64,000 bases of DNA from Chaunax sp. Z400 (GCA_037577475.1 CM075184.1:32319594-32383593), one strand, 5' to 3'; counted from the stretch's first letter, positions 37,984 through 49,696 are shown. The notes: generated by a model from the letters alone, not told the origin. Numbers and translations: made by a program.

Positions 37984-40878
37984 CTGGAGGGCAAAGAGAA
38001 AGACCTCAGTAACACACCTTCAGCCTGGCACACAATCAGGTTACCTTACATAAGATGTTATTTATGATCCTAAATTAAATGTTATACTCTATACTCTAAG
38101 TTCAATAATTACACTCCATCTTGATATCAACATATAGTTTATAAATGTGACAGTCAAAAATGGGAACAAACACAAAACAAAAGAGACATTTCCAAGCCAC
38201 AATGGCTACAATGTAAATTAAAAGGTCAACAAAAATCCTAATCATTGCAAAACACATGAACATTTAAATCACATGCAAAGCAAAAACAAAGCAAAACAGA
38301 AAAGGCTCCAATTCCACGTTTGACGTAATCACAACACCAGTCAGATCTTTTTAACCTTTTATTAACATTTTATTTGTCACTGTTACCCACAAAAACTCAA
38401 ACAATTGGCCATGTTTTAAATTCTTTATCACCTTTACCATTTGAAGAGGGTCCCATAGGGATAACTCACCTCAGCTGAAGAGTAACCTGAGGAATACTGC
38501 TCTAAATCGATTTCTTCATCACTGTAAGTACAAGCAGGACAGGTTCGGTCACTAGCAGGTAAACTATTTCAAGGTGTCAGCATATTTTGGACAATTAGAG
38601 CTGAAAAAAAAGCTAGAATTCTAACTGGAACTGGTAAATGTCCAGCTGATGGGATTTTAAGGCTACATTGTAAAAGCATCTGAAACTTAGAAATACATCT
38701 GACTCATTAATCTGTAATTACATAAGTGTGCATTATTGCCTCCATAAACAAACAAAATGTTTATTCCATTGGAGCATCTTTTGCTGATACTCTAAATATC
38801 AACATAACTGCATTGCATGCATGATTTTGTGATAAAATACAAACATTTGTGAGGAATTTAAGGCATATCTTAGGTGTAGGAGAAAAACATCATGAAAAAT
38901 TAACAAATATATCACTGGTTCCCAAAAATTCTAATGTTGCCACTTCTAAGTGTTAAAAGTAGATTGTAAGTAGCAGTGATTTCAGTGGTCAGCATACTGC
39001 ATATAGTAGGAATTCATTATACCCAGTGTAACCTTACCTATCTGAGCCCAGTGCAACCAAACTCTCCTCAGCGTGCTGACTCAAAGCAGTGTAGCCCTTG
39101 TTAAACTTCACAGTCCTAAAAGAGAAACCAGAAACTGCAATAATTGCACAAACCTCTTTATTCCAGCATTACACCTACATCACAAAAATTACCACCCACT
39201 TCCCTCCTCATGGCTCCTTTCCTTACCTCTTAGCTCCTTGTCTGGGCTGCTGCATCACTGGAGGACCCGGGGAGAGGGCTTTCTTCTTCAGCGCTTTTCG
39301 TACCATCTCCCTGTGTTTTTCTGGGAATAATATAACATATAAATCATGTTCGTTCTGACAAGGACTGACTGGATAATGGTCGATCAAAGTCTTTACTAGA
39401 TCTTCGGGTCAAATCAGTAGTTTTATAAAAGCTTGCTGCTATTTTACAACAAAACTTAAACTGGTATGTTTGTGTAAGCTGCTCTTATCATTTAACCTCT
39501 CTCTAGGAATATTAACACGTTAAAACAACTCTCCAAAAGACGCTCCAATCAGAAGCTAAATGTCAGAGTTAAAGGAATCCACCAGATAAACTCTGTTCCA
39601 TAACATGTTTTATTTCCCATTTCAATATACAGTACTGAGGGTAGAGATATTTCAAAAAGATAAGTCTGTGAAATATGTCATGCGTTTTTTACAATGCATC
39701 TCATGACAGATTGTTACTGCTGCCACCTTCACCGAGCATGGAAAACAAACATCCTTCTCTATGAGGGAATCCTCCATATCTGTGACATTTGCCTGGCTTT
39801 ATGCAGGGATGTACAGCTAAATGCCAAGTTAATTTCTGAATCTGAATCAAATGAAAATCTGAATCACAATCAAGAGTCAGTCAGCATTATTGAGTGCATA
39901 AATGATCATTTCTGATGTACATAACATGAACACTTGGACTTCTTTGTATACACAAAGTGGAAAACTGTGGACCACTTAAGTCATCCAGATAGCTGCAATT
40001 TCAGCGATCTTTAGCGGTCTGTGAACTCATAAAAACAACAATTATGAAAAGAATCCTGAGCTATCAAAAGGCATAATAATCACCTGTTTGTCATCGGCTA
40101 TGAGTCAAGAAAATGCTTACGTAATTTGAGGTGGATTGCTGGAGCTCTGGACATGATGTAAGGTCCTCTTTTCTCCATTGGTCTGATTCCTCCATCATTG
40201 TTCTTAGTTACTGTGCCACTACTGGGCCCCTGAGGTTGCTGAAAGTAAGAGGATTTTGTATTTAATATTCATCTATGGCAGCCGAATAAGGAATGAGAAT
40301 GCAACAATACAATGACAAACCGCAATAGCAACATGACAAGACAAAGTTTTTCGGGGTGTCTTGAAAAGTGCTTAAACCAGTTCCAATGTGAATAGATCAT
40401 TATCTTCTTTAAACATATTGATTTGTCTCTTTTTTTTGTCTAAGTTTGTGATATTCCTTAATTAGCCTAAGGCTGTCATTTTAACTCCACCAACATTTCC
40501 CATCAGTCCCTTCGGTTTACAGGAAAAGCTTGTGCTAGTCAATTTCACATGCTTATAAGCTCATTAACCATGTCACACGATATCATTTACAGTTAAACGT
40601 AACAATGTCGAATGGCCAAAAACGTGGCACTACTTTAATAAGCTTGTATCGTCTAAACAACTGCCAAATATTGGCACTACTTTTTAAGGCGTGTATCATC
40701 TAATCAACTGTCAAAAATCACAGGCTAGGCTAGGATAGTCAGTTAGCTTCCCTGTTTCTATTAACATGCTAGCATTAGCTGGACTAGCTTTAGCTGGCAT
40801 TACCGACAAAACTCGTTGCTCCGGCTGCGCCTCCAGCAGGGTATCCTTTTCTGGTTCTTCTATTATATCGTTCATCAT
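37834..40878 (-). CDS. fam219b: fam219b, FAM219 family protein (complete, six exons)
   Basis: Six exons read right to left: 40804-40878, 40121-40238, 39227-39320, 39038-39115, 38470-38521 and 37834-37983. All have GT-AG introns and continuous phase, giving 188 codons plus stop. Landmarks in order are EKRGPYIMSRAPAI, KLQKHREMVRKALKKK, VKFNKGYTALSQ, YSSGYSSAE, SRQLLQDGYRLDEIPDDEDL, and a Cys-rich end (SSMCCCFEGPSCSMQ). Human FAM219B, from memory, shares the RGPY, FNKGYTALSQ, YSSGYSSAE and EIPDDEDLDLIPPK blocks and is about 198 residues. The family has no established biochemical function. The clustered C-terminal cysteines suggest lipid modification, which is inference. An in-frame stop upstream of the ATG at 40878 supports the start. 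Confidence 0.93.
38470..38521 (-). CDS. fam219b: fam219b exon 5
   Basis: Acceptor tacttacag and donor GAG|gtgagt. It encodes SDEEIDLEQYSSGYSSAE, a short acidic and Tyr/Ser exon conserved in the family. Confidence 0.92.
39038..39115 (-). CDS. fam219b: fam219b exon 4
   Basis: Acceptor tctcttttag and donor ATAG|gtaagg. It encodes TVKFNKGYTALSQHAEESL then VALGSD, the FNKGY block typical of FAM219 proteins. Confidence 0.93.
39227..39320 (-). CDS. fam219b: fam219b exon 3
   Basis: Acceptor ttattcccag and donor AGAG|gtaagg. It encodes the basic block QKHREMVRKALKKK, then a Pro/Gln-rich linker ending GAK plus part of an Arg codon. Confidence 0.9.
40121..40238 (-). CDS. fam219b: fam219b exon 2
   Basis: Acceptor ttactttcag and donor TTAC|gtaagc. 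It encodes a Gly/Ser-rich linker and then EKRGPYIMSRAPAIHLKL, the first conserved block of the family. Confidence 0.92.
40804..40878 (-). CDS. fam219b: fam219b exon 1
   Basis: It encodes MMNDIIEEPEKDTLLEAQPE then QRVLS and ends TCG|gtaatg. Two adjacent ATGs (40878 and 40875) are possible starts. The frame is closed upstream by a TAA, and the codon at 40896 that could look like a start is GTG. Confidence 0.85.
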
Positions 40879-41027
40879 CTTAGCGTTTGTTGTCACAGTT
40901 TATTCCACAACACAGCCATGATGATAGGTGCCCCACCGGCGCGGGACTTTGTTGTTATCCTTAAGAGCAGGTAGTATAGGCACTTTTGTTAACTAGCTAT
41001 GCTGATAGCTGTGACAGATTTCACACC

Positions 41028-41035
41028 ACTTCCGG
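41028..41035 (-). promoter_or_regulatory. ETS-type site upstream of fam219b
   Basis: ACTTCCGG (CCGGAAGT on the minus strand) lies about 150 bases upstream of the fam219b ATG, in GC-richer sequence including CCACCGGCGCGGGAC at 40934-40948. CCGGAAGT is the classic ETS/GABP core of housekeeping promoters. Its use here is inferred. Confidence 0.45.
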
Positions 41036-41349
41036 GGAAAAATACCAAAATAAAACCCTGCGTCACTATAAAAGGTATCTGACATTTTATCCCAGAAGTA
41101 ATATGAATCGGGCTAGAGCAACGCTCAGTGCAATTCTATAAATTATGATATTCTATGATTATCTGGTCATGGGTCACCTTTTACTCCGTGTCCATGCGCC
41201 ATCTAATTTCTTTCTCGTCCTTTCGTTCACGAAAGGAAGAGGAAGTTAATGAAACATCCTTAAACGCGAACCCATTGTTGATGATATCGAGTCTGGGCTT
41301 GGCTTTCCAGATACTTCAAGATGTGACAATCTTCCATGAAAGCGGCATG

Positions 41350-41421
41350 TCCTCGTTAGTATAGTGGTGAGTATCCCCGCCTGTCACGCGGGAGACCGGG
41401 GTTCGATTCCCCGACGGGGAG
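41350..41421 (+). tRNA. tRNA-Asp (anticodon GTC)
   Basis: A 72-base cloverleaf. The acceptor stem TCCTCGT pairs with ACGGGGA, with one T-G wobble. The anticodon loop is CTGTCAC with GTC at 41383-41385. The A box is TTAGTATAGTGGT and the B box GGTTCGATTCC is perfect. A TTTT pol III stop signal follows at 41429-41432. There is no intron and no encoded CCA. It looks functional. Confidence 0.97.
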
Positions 41422-41432
41422 AGAATACTTTT

Positions 41433-41737
41433 ATTTCCTTCTCTCCTTCGGCTTTTAGTGAGCATGAGAAGTAGGCTACAGAGGATGCATGTGATCAGTA
41501 AAGAGTTGCATGCAAGGAATGTCAGTCTTTGTTAACACTGTGGCCCTGTGTTTTCTTTACCTCTATGATCCTCACCATATCTAGCAACCATCACTTCCTG
41601 CTCTGTGTTAGTGAGGAGTATGTCCCGTAATTCCTGTTACTCAACAACCATCATAATCACGATTAATCACAAGTTTAAAAAAAACTTATGAAAATACTAT
41701 CTAGTATTTTAAACACAAACACACACATACATATATA

Positions 41738-41797
<60 letters not shown>

Positions 41798-42780
41798 TGT
41801 AGGTTTTTTTCAACCTGAAATTGAGCTCATTTTCTGTGAAGAACGTATAAAAGAACACATTTTCATTGAGTGCACACTATGCAGGTGAAAACAAGTAAAC
41901 ATAAAGCAGAAAGAAGACCGTTTGCTTTGTCTGCCTCCTACCTGGGCCGTCTGTTAATGATTGAAGGTGTATGTGTGTGTTTCAGTAGATTTGCAGGCTT
42001 ATAGAATGAACACAACCCTCTCCACTGTGCTATAGGAATTATAAAGTTTCATAAAAGAACCAAGAACCTTTCTTCCCCCATTATACCCACATTCATCCTC
42101 AAAGGAGCTCATGTACGCTGTAAATTGGCATGAGTGTGTTCAATGGACCACATTAATCATTTCCATTAATACTTTATGTAAAAGTTGTTTTATTTATATT
42201 TGTTCAAGATAAACAGGCCTTATTCCACCCATGTCTTGATTATGATTTATCTTTCTGGTACAGAAATCACATTTTACTTTAAAAAAATAAACAGTAGCAC
42301 TTTTATCTGTAAATGTGATCACAGGTTATTGACAAAGATTAACCATATATGCTGTCGGCATTGCTTGTAGTTGAGATAAAGTCAACATCTGTTAAGGATA
42401 TTTACATAAATAGTTGAGGCTGTACTGTTTTAAAAACCCAAACACCGCACAAGGTTAATGTCAAGTTGAATTTTTGCGGCCAAATCTTACTGTTCACTGC
42501 AGTGTGAGTACAACAATGTAAACTAGCCATGAGTTGACATTTTGCACTGTCTTAAGAAATTATCCATTCAAATGTTGTTGTTTTTTTGTTTTTTTGCATG
42601 TCAGTCTGGCATTTACTTCTTGTAAAAAGACATGCAAATGTATTCATGGCCTAAATGTAAATGGTAAACCAAATGAGATGATCACATTTGAACAGTGAAA
42701 ACTCTGGACTCACTCTGCTTCGCATCACTGAATCCATTTGACTATAGGGCATTAAGATTTATTTTGTGTTCAGGGTGCGT
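41433..42780. other. intergenic region between tRNA-Asp and the lectin gene
   Basis: AT-rich sequence with a compound microsatellite at 41739-41794. I see no supported gene. Confidence 0.6.
41739..41794. repeat. (TG)n(TA)n compound microsatellite
   Basis: About 7 TG units followed by about 21 TA units. Confidence 0.95.
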
Positions 42781-42799
42781 GTTCAAATGAATGACTGAG

Positions 42800-43001
42800 A
42801 CGGTTGTTGCTTTCATGCACTGCTCTGATTGGTCAGCTTGTGTGCAAATCAGATGAATCGGAGCGTTTAGAGGCGATGTGTCAGGGTTACCACAGCGTAC
42901 ACAGCCCTCTCTCAGATCTGTCTTAGAATGAGGAACATCCCTTAATTTTTCAACAGAAATCTGCTACGCTGACCTCTCTTTGTTTGGTGCCATCGTTTAT
43001 G
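42800..43001 (+). promoter_or_regulatory. candidate promoter and first noncoding exon of the lectin gene
   Basis: An inverted CCAAT box (GATTGG, 42827-42832) and an octamer-like TGTGCAAATC (42841-42850) lie upstream of a good donor, TTATG|gtgagt at 43001/43002. This donor could splice to the acceptor ctttcag before 43447. The exon start is not defined by sequence alone. Confidence 0.35.
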
Positions 43002-43454
43002 GTGAGTGTAGAACCAGGCTTGTGTGTTTGAAAAAAGGTGCTATCAGTGGTAGGGTTATGGTTTATTTGAGTTAATGTATTCATTTTTCAGGCGGGCTGC
43101 AGGACATACTATACTCTGGATTCATAGCTTGATTTTTCTCTGAATCTGCTGAAGACAGATTCTTTCTCTTACAGCAGAGAGTTCATCCTCAATAACTGCA
43201 TACCAGAAAAAGGTGACGTTTGGCTGAGCACCTTGTCCTGCTGGTCTGTTTACTATTCTCCTCTTATGCCTCTTATGAGTTTGACACAATGACATTCACC
43301 CTCTCAGTGTGATTATGTGAATGGATGAATGGATGGATCATCTGATAAATTACAGTAATAGAGTTACATAATTGCTATTATAATTATAAATGTAGCTCAT
43401 ATCACATACCTGAAAAGTGACCTAACTCTACTTTGAAGACTTTCAGAAGTAAAC

Positions 43455-43764
43455 ATGGAGAGAAGCATCCGTCTTCTCCTCATCCTCCTCATCCTCCTCG
43501 TCCTCCCTGCTCATCCGTGTGCTGCGACTTCTGTACTGAACGTTTCAAAGGTTGTTCAAGTCCTCTCTCCAAGCAATTGGTCGAGGGCTCGATTGTTCTG
43601 CAGATCGCACTATTCTGACTTGGTCACCATTAGAAACTTGCAGGAGGCAAAAAGTCTGGCCTTCTTTGAAGGCTGGATTGGTTTGAAACGCTGGCCTAAT
43701 CGTTTTAAATCCTGGAGATGGTCCAAAGGAGTGGAAATTCCCACCTTCCTCTTGTGGGATTCTG
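43455..43764 (+). CDS. lectin-like gene, coding exon 1
   Basis: The ATG follows an acceptor (actttcag) by eight bases. The exon encodes the signal peptide and the first half of domain 1 (NWSRARLFCR, WIGLKRW), ending GATTCTG|gtgagc. Confidence 0.85.
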
Positions 43765-45407
43765 GTGAGCATACTTACTGAGTGCTGCACTCAAGTTCTG
43801 TTTCAGTGGAAACGTCTTCTTTTAATGTACTCAAATATGATTTAATGGCAACCCTGACAGAAGATTGTTGAGCTTTGCTGCATCCCCTCTCAACACATTG
43901 GAAATTTTAATGTAGTTTTTAACTTTTTAGCATGCTGGCTCTATATTGATGTTAACGTTGGTCTGTCACTTTGGTCAAGACTGAAATATCTCAACAATAT
44001 TAACAGTCCTTTTCATATTGGATGATCATGAGGTGGGTATTTTTAAAAGGTATATACTGGATAAATTGCCATGAAATCTAGCATTGATATGAGTTGTCAT
44101 GACTTTGGTCAGCCCCTGACTCTAGTGCCTCCGGCAGGTCAAAGCTTTCACTTATCTACTGAAATATCACAACCATTGAATGGATTGACATTCACTTTTT
44201 TTAGCGAGTCAGAGGGTGATAAAGGAAGTCCGTGAATGTGACTAAATGTAACCTGAAACTTTAAAACATTACCTCGTCCGTGAACGTTTCTGTTTGAGTC
44301 ACGTCAAATAGATTTTCATCTACAATGGTGTTTTTTTTTTAACAATGAAGACAAAAACTCCCATGATCCCATGCCACCTGCATCTTTAGTTTTTACTGAG
44401 AAACCCCTAGTGGCAGAAACTACATACTGTAGTTTAACTGTTTGAATAGCTTGAATCGTAGAGCAACAAACTAGAAATAGTGTGAAGTAAGCTTCAGAGG
44501 TCAAAGGACTCAAAGGTATGTAATAAATACCCCTAGTATTATATAAACATCTCTGCAGAGGGAGGACATTTTTAGGCTTATCAAAACACTCTTATGTCCA
44601 CCATGTTAAGTCTTTCCTTGTTCTTGTAGATGAACCAGCCCGACATAAGAATTGTGCTTTGAAGCACCAGTCAGGCCAAAACTGGATAAGCGATCACTGC
44701 AATGTCCATCACCCCTTCTTGTGTGTCGATGAGAGAATGATTGTGGTCCAGGAGAACAAGACATGGGAAGAGGCCTTGCTGCACTGTAGAGAGCTGGGTG
44801 TGGGACTCGCCTCAGTAGAGACCTCACACTCGTACCACCTTGCCAGCCTGCCAGAAGAAAAAAATCGTATCTTGGATATAGACACAATAGAGAAGAACGC
44901 CACTGATGAGGTTTGATTTTCTTTAGTTTGTTTCTATTAAAGGAAATATTTGAAATTTTGAGAAATATGCTGAAAAGATTGATACCGCTCTTACATTTGG
45001 TATGACCATAATGGCACTAAAAAATAATTTGACTTTAAGTGCTTCCATACTGATGAGACATTAGGCAGAATACAATAGATCTTGTGAAAAATACAGTATC
45101 ACAAGTTGTATTTGGTGTCCCTGTGTGTGTGTGTTAAAAGTATGAAACTAGTGTGAGAAGCAGTGATTGTTTCTTACCATTGCTTCTGTTTTTTTTCCTG
45201 AAGGTGTGGGTCGGACTGCGTTTCCTGGCTGGTGAATGGGTGTGGCTCAGTGGTGAAAGGGTGACGAGCTCCTACCTTCCTCTCTGTCCAAGTCAGCAGC
45301 AGCACTGCGGCGCCCTGGATCCCAGGACCACACAGTGGAAGACTCTGGACTGCAGTGAAAGAAGAAACTTCCTCTGCAGCATGAAACGGGAGAGAAATTA
45401 TATATAA
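43455..45407 (+). CDS. secreted protein with two C-type lectin-like domains
   Basis: Three exons (43455-43764, 44630-44910, 45204-45407) give 264 aa. Residues 1-23 are a hydrophobic signal peptide (LLLILLILLVLP). Domain 1 is about 32-135 with C49, C112, C127 and C135. Domain 2 is about 139-255 with C156, C232, C247 and C255, and the typical VWVGLR and FLCS strands. No membrane segment follows, so it should be secreted. N-glycosylation sites lie at N29, N41, N146 and N193. C-type lectin folds often bind sugars through EPN/QPD and WND calcium motifs. Here domain 1 has DEPARHKNC and domain 2 has CPSQQQHCG, and neither keeps the motif, so calcium-dependent sugar binding is doubtful. I cannot assign an orthologue. 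Similar short multi-domain lectins form lineage-specific families in fish. Confidence 0.85.
44630..44910 (+). CDS. lectin-like gene, coding exon 2
   Basis: Acceptor cttgttcttgtag. It encodes the end of domain 1 (NWISDHCNVHHPFLC) and the start of domain 2 (TWEEALLHCRELGVGLASVE). The donor GAG|gtttga is weak, but it restores the expected lectin sequence TDEVWVGLR across the junction. Confidence 0.83.
45204..45407 (+). CDS. lectin-like gene, coding exon 3 and stop
   Basis: The acceptor follows a T-run (ttttttttcctgaag). It encodes VWVGLRFLAGEWVWLSGE, CGALDPRTTQWKTLDC and FLCSMKRERNYI, then TAA. No transmembrane segment or anchor signal is present. Confidence 0.87.
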   Translation: MWVGLRFLAGEWVWLSGERVTSSYLPLCPSQQQHCGALDPRTTQWKTLDCSERRNFLCSMKRERNYI

Positions 45408-48400
45408 TATTGATGTCTTACAATTATTTTTTTGAAAGAAAAAGAAAAGCAACATGAGCAGAGAATCTAAGCCATGAAAATATATTAGATCAGTGGTGTG
45501 TATGACTGAACCCATAAACTTTTAGTTTTCTCTTGAAAGAAGTGTGTTTTGAGCTAAATCACTATTAATAATCTCATTTTAGAAAAAACACATGAATTTC
45601 ACATGTGAAAAAAGTACACGTGGTCACATATGTAATTGACATCATCCAAATATGACTGCTTTTTTAATTGATTCGAAATGAAGTTTTACTATGATGAATT
45701 TAGAGCAAAATGCTTACAGGAAATGCAAAACATTTAGGAGAAAATAAGATAGTAAATATACCCCAACAGTGGTTCAAACTGGTCCGGCTTGTTGTGTCAT
45801 AATGACACTAATAGCACTGTTTAACCGTAGATAAAACAAACAATGTGACCTTCTCTTTCTTTTGGTAGAAGAAATACCTGCTGATATTCAAATATCCCCC
45901 CAGTATATATGTTTTTTCTTTTCTTTTTTTGCCACAAGAGGGTACTATTAACCAAATCACGGTGGGTACATGTCATGGTTTAACAAAAGTAACATTCAGT
46001 CACCTATATTGCAAAAATCTGCAGAGCGGTTCACAATTAATCATAATTCATTTGATTTTGATTGATTATTTCTTTGAATAAGCCTGTAATCATTAAGCTT
46101 AAATATGCAACGACAGGCTTGGAAGATAGTTCTTTTATTAGATACATCATAGTAAACAGAGTCAGTCTCTCACTCTCTTATCACGTATGTAGTATGTTAT
46201 TATATATTGTCTGGTGTGTTGATGTGGGGTGTGTTAACCAGCCCTATTTCAGAGGCACACTCTGCACACAGCTGTGCTTAAGTGTTCAAAAAATGTTGTT
46301 AAGCATAGATTGAACTATTATTCATTTATTATTTATTTCATGTATATTTATTATTTATTGTTGTTACTCCTGTTGTTACCACATCATCATTATTTTGAAT
46401 CCAAAGCATTCCTCCATCATATCAAGCCTAACATGAACTTAACGTGTGTCTTATGACATAACAGCTGACTGATGAAGAGTACCAGTGCTCCAGCACAGTG
46501 CCTCCTCTCTGGACATGAAACATCCAGCCCAGCTTTTCTGACATGACGTCATCTCCCTGACTTGTTCTTGCATATTTCCCAGAGAGAGAAGACGGCAGCG
46601 GACAAGTTTTGGCACTCTAAACGAAGCGAGACAGAGCTAAAAATGTTATGTTTTCTACTTCATAAATCTCAACCTCTTCATTTCATATTCCACAGTTCTG
46701 CAGAGCAGGAAGAGGCAATATGTGCGATGTTACTTATGTGTAAGGTTAATTTGTTTGCAGATATAATAACACACATTAATGACATTTTAGGTGACTCTCT
46801 TAGGTGATTTTTTATATTTTTGGATCACGATGTTATTCCTTTTATAGATTGGTGTCATGCAATCCAGTTTCAGGCTCCTATACATAAAGCTCTGTCTGGC
46901 CATTTTGTAGCAGTTTTAATATCGTTCAATTCTACCAGACAATGAAACCTTGCTCAGCTCTGTCAGAGAAGGCCACAACCGCCCACAGAGGTGAAAATAA
47001 AATGACCATGAAATCTGATTTTAGCTCTCTAGTCAAGGTCTATTATAGAATTTCATGCATCTTTTAAAGTGACATTTAAAAACATTCTTGCTTCCTCGTA
47101 CAAACTGAGATCTGCTTCTGTCTCCCCGGGGTGTATTGGACCCACACTGCGCAGCAAAATAGCTGGATTTGCCTACAAATTAATTTGTGGCCAATGATTT
47201 CCACATCTTTTTGAAGTCGGCTACATTTTGTGTTTTAAATCTTAACAGTATCTCTTCTGTGATTTGGTTTGTTGCTTTTATTATTTTTAAGTTGGTCAGG
47301 ACAATATTTTTAAGGTATAAACATTTCCAATGTTTGACCTTGAGCAGAAAATGTTAAGTGGGATAAATTATGATCATCATTATTTTCTCCTGTGCAATCT
47401 GTGGGATATAGTGCAATACATCCGTGAATGGTCCCTAGTGGACATAATAACCTTATATTTCCATCTGATGCCCCAGTTAACCACTCACTGTTTTCTCACA
47501 CTGCAAACACTCCCAACAGTTTTTGTGTTGAGGAATTGCAGCCAGAAATTGGTCACTGCAGTGAGCTTCCCTGTGTCCTAGAAATTACGTTCATATACAA
47601 CTATCTTGTAACAGAAAATATGTTTTTATTTTAGCTATACTGTTTTTTGCAGTGATGTTGTTAGTTTACCTCTGTAATAATTGTAATCATTTTTTTTTCT
47701 AGACTTACCAGTTGTAAAGTCAAGTCTCAAGAGCATTGATGTATTAAGGAAAACTCCTTGCACCTAAGTGGGTGTGCATGCACACCTATAGCTTTACAGA
47801 AATAGTTGCACCTAAAAAAAATTTCCATAAAGGAAATTACAACTGCAGGCTAAGGGGGTCAGCTTCAGTCCACAAACTACGGCCACCCCTTGTCAGCTGC
47901 TAGTGTAGCTGCAGACTCTTGATCTTGTAGCTATGTGAACTCTTTACATTACAAACCCAATCAGAATAACAATATGTCAGAACAAAATCATTTTATGGTT
48001 ATATAGGTTCAACATGATGTCCATAGGAAGCTAGAAACACCAAAACAGAACGAGAGGATTTATGAGAAAATAATAGGTTAAATCATTCTGTTGTCTTAGG
48101 CCATACAAGCCTGCAGCTGCAGTAATATGTGTCGGTTGTGGAGGGGGAAGGATTCCAGCAGGATCATGATGAAGCAATGAATGATAACAAAACTCAGCCT
48201 CAATACAAGCACCACAATTACTGTGGATTAATGTGAAAACGAGGCTAATGTTTGTGGAGCTGGGAAGGTCGTGGCCTGTTTGGACTGGAGCCCGGAGTCT
48301 GACATCTGCATAAAGGATCAGCCACCAATCAGCTGTTCCACCACTTTGAACAGCCAGGCTCCCGTCAATCCACCGCTGTAGACTGAATAGGAGAGAGCAT

Positions 48401-48552
48401 GCGGCTGAAAATGAAAGCAATGACACACCAACAACATGTTTTCTCCAGATGTCACGTGTCACCACGGGGATTAAAAAGATGCTTTATATTCTGTTATAAC
48501 CTGATGCCTCATCACGTCATTTAAAACAATCATCCTGTTACAGGAGAAGAGC

Positions 48553-48665
48553 AGGGTGATAGCTTAACGGTCTACGCCGCAGCCGACTTAGTCTGAATTC
48601 AGGTCACAACCTTTCATGTCATCCTGTCATTCTTTACTCTCTGTTGTCGATTAAGTGGAAAAGAA
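48553..48665 (+). mobile_element. degenerate tRNA-derived SINE
   Basis: An A-box-like GATAGCTTAACGG is followed about 35 bases on by a decayed B box near GAATTCAGGTC. Then comes ACAACCTTTCATGTCATCC and a Ct-rich, A-rich end, which matches by memory the body of common teleost tRNA SINEs. Confidence 0.45.
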
Positions 48666-49040
48666 AAAGAACATTTTCTGCATGTGTATTTCATTCATTT
48701 AGTGGATTTAACTCAATTACTGCAATTAATTCATTTTTTAAACCAAGACACAAAAATGTTTGTGTGTCATATCTGACTCAGGGCTTAAGAATTTGGGTCA
48801 GCAATGAATTTGTGATCATATGAAAACAACTTTGCTTACATCAGCACTTGCAATTTCTATATCCTCTTTAAACTAAATCTTTAACTCCTGACTGTGGTAT
48901 TTTCAGTGATATCTCCTCTAAGCACCATTTTTATTTTCCCCCTCTTTGTTCTTCAGGTTCCTGTCAGTGTGTGCTTTGTATGGGGCCTTAAAAGTGTGCA
49001 TCTCATAATTTGTTTTCTTCAATTTGCTTTTGCCAATTTG

Positions 49041-49076
<36 letters not shown>
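49041..49076. repeat. (ATT)n microsatellite
   Basis: About 12 ATT units, followed by an A-rich stretch with AATAA units that precedes the retroelement tail. Confidence 0.95.
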
Positions 49077-49077
<1 letters not shown>

Positions 49078-49139
49078 CCTGAGAAATTGAAGAAAATGCA
49101 AAAAAATAAAAATAAATAAAAAATAAAAAATAAAAAGCC

Positions 49140-49320
49140 TTTGTAATGTTTAAGTAGATAAAGAAATCCTGGCTCTGGCCTTTCATCTGGACTCGCACAT
49201 ACATAAATTTATTGAGGTCCATTCTGGCCCAAGACACATCACCAAGTTTCATGGAAATCCGTTCAGTAGTTTTTGCGTCATCCTGGTGATGAACCAACCA
49301 ACAAACGGACACGCCTACAG
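49140..49320 (+). mobile_element. retroelement 3' tail fragment
   Basis: It contains CACCAAGTTTCATGGAAATC and GTTCAGTAGTTTTTGCGTC, then ACCAACCAACAAACGGACAC. This is the same tail type as at 35340-35400, better preserved here. Confidence 0.55.
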
Positions 49321-49559
49321 CGTGCTTTCTGACGCAGCTCCGTGTGAACAGAAACTAAACTTGTATTTTCTTTATTTATTATGTGTAGATTCCATATTTT
49401 ATTGTCCTATCACATAATCTTGCCAGACTTAATTGATGCGGTTAATAAAACCGGGTCGAGATGAAAACTTTAATGCTAAATCTTGTCGGAGCTCAAGTTC
49501 AGTAGAAGTGACGCTCCTGGGATGCGGAGAAGCCACGCCCACACGGACGAACAGTACCT

Positions 49560-49696
49560 CAGCGCTGTCTCACCATCAGGAGTCCAGGAGGGAGATGGAG
49601 CTGCAGCTGCCTCTGTCCACCTCCACTAAAAAGATTTCACTTTGATTTATCACTGACCTGGGAAATACTTCACTCCAAGACAACACAGACCTAGAT
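49560..49696 (+). promoter_or_regulatory. candidate 5' noncoding exon of gnrhr
   Basis: The sequence ends GACCTAGAT|gtgagt, a good donor at 49696/49697. It could join an acceptor such as ttttggcaccag just before 50341. No promoter element is clear. Confidence 0.3.

Larger units (their letters stand above)
45408..49500. other. intergenic region between the lectin gene and gnrhr
   Basis: AT-rich sequence without supported exons. It contains a degenerate SINE near 48550, an (ATT)n array and an old retroelement tail near 49140-49320. Confidence 0.6.

Noticed and set aside
40879..40896. Earlier apparent start of fam219b at 40896
   Set aside because: The codon is GTG and an in-frame TAA lies just upstream. 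The first ATG is at 40878.
48031..48465. 144-codon minus-strand ORF
   Set aside because: It starts at GTG rather than ATG, has no domain pattern, and has no splice or promoter context. It is taken as a chance open frame.
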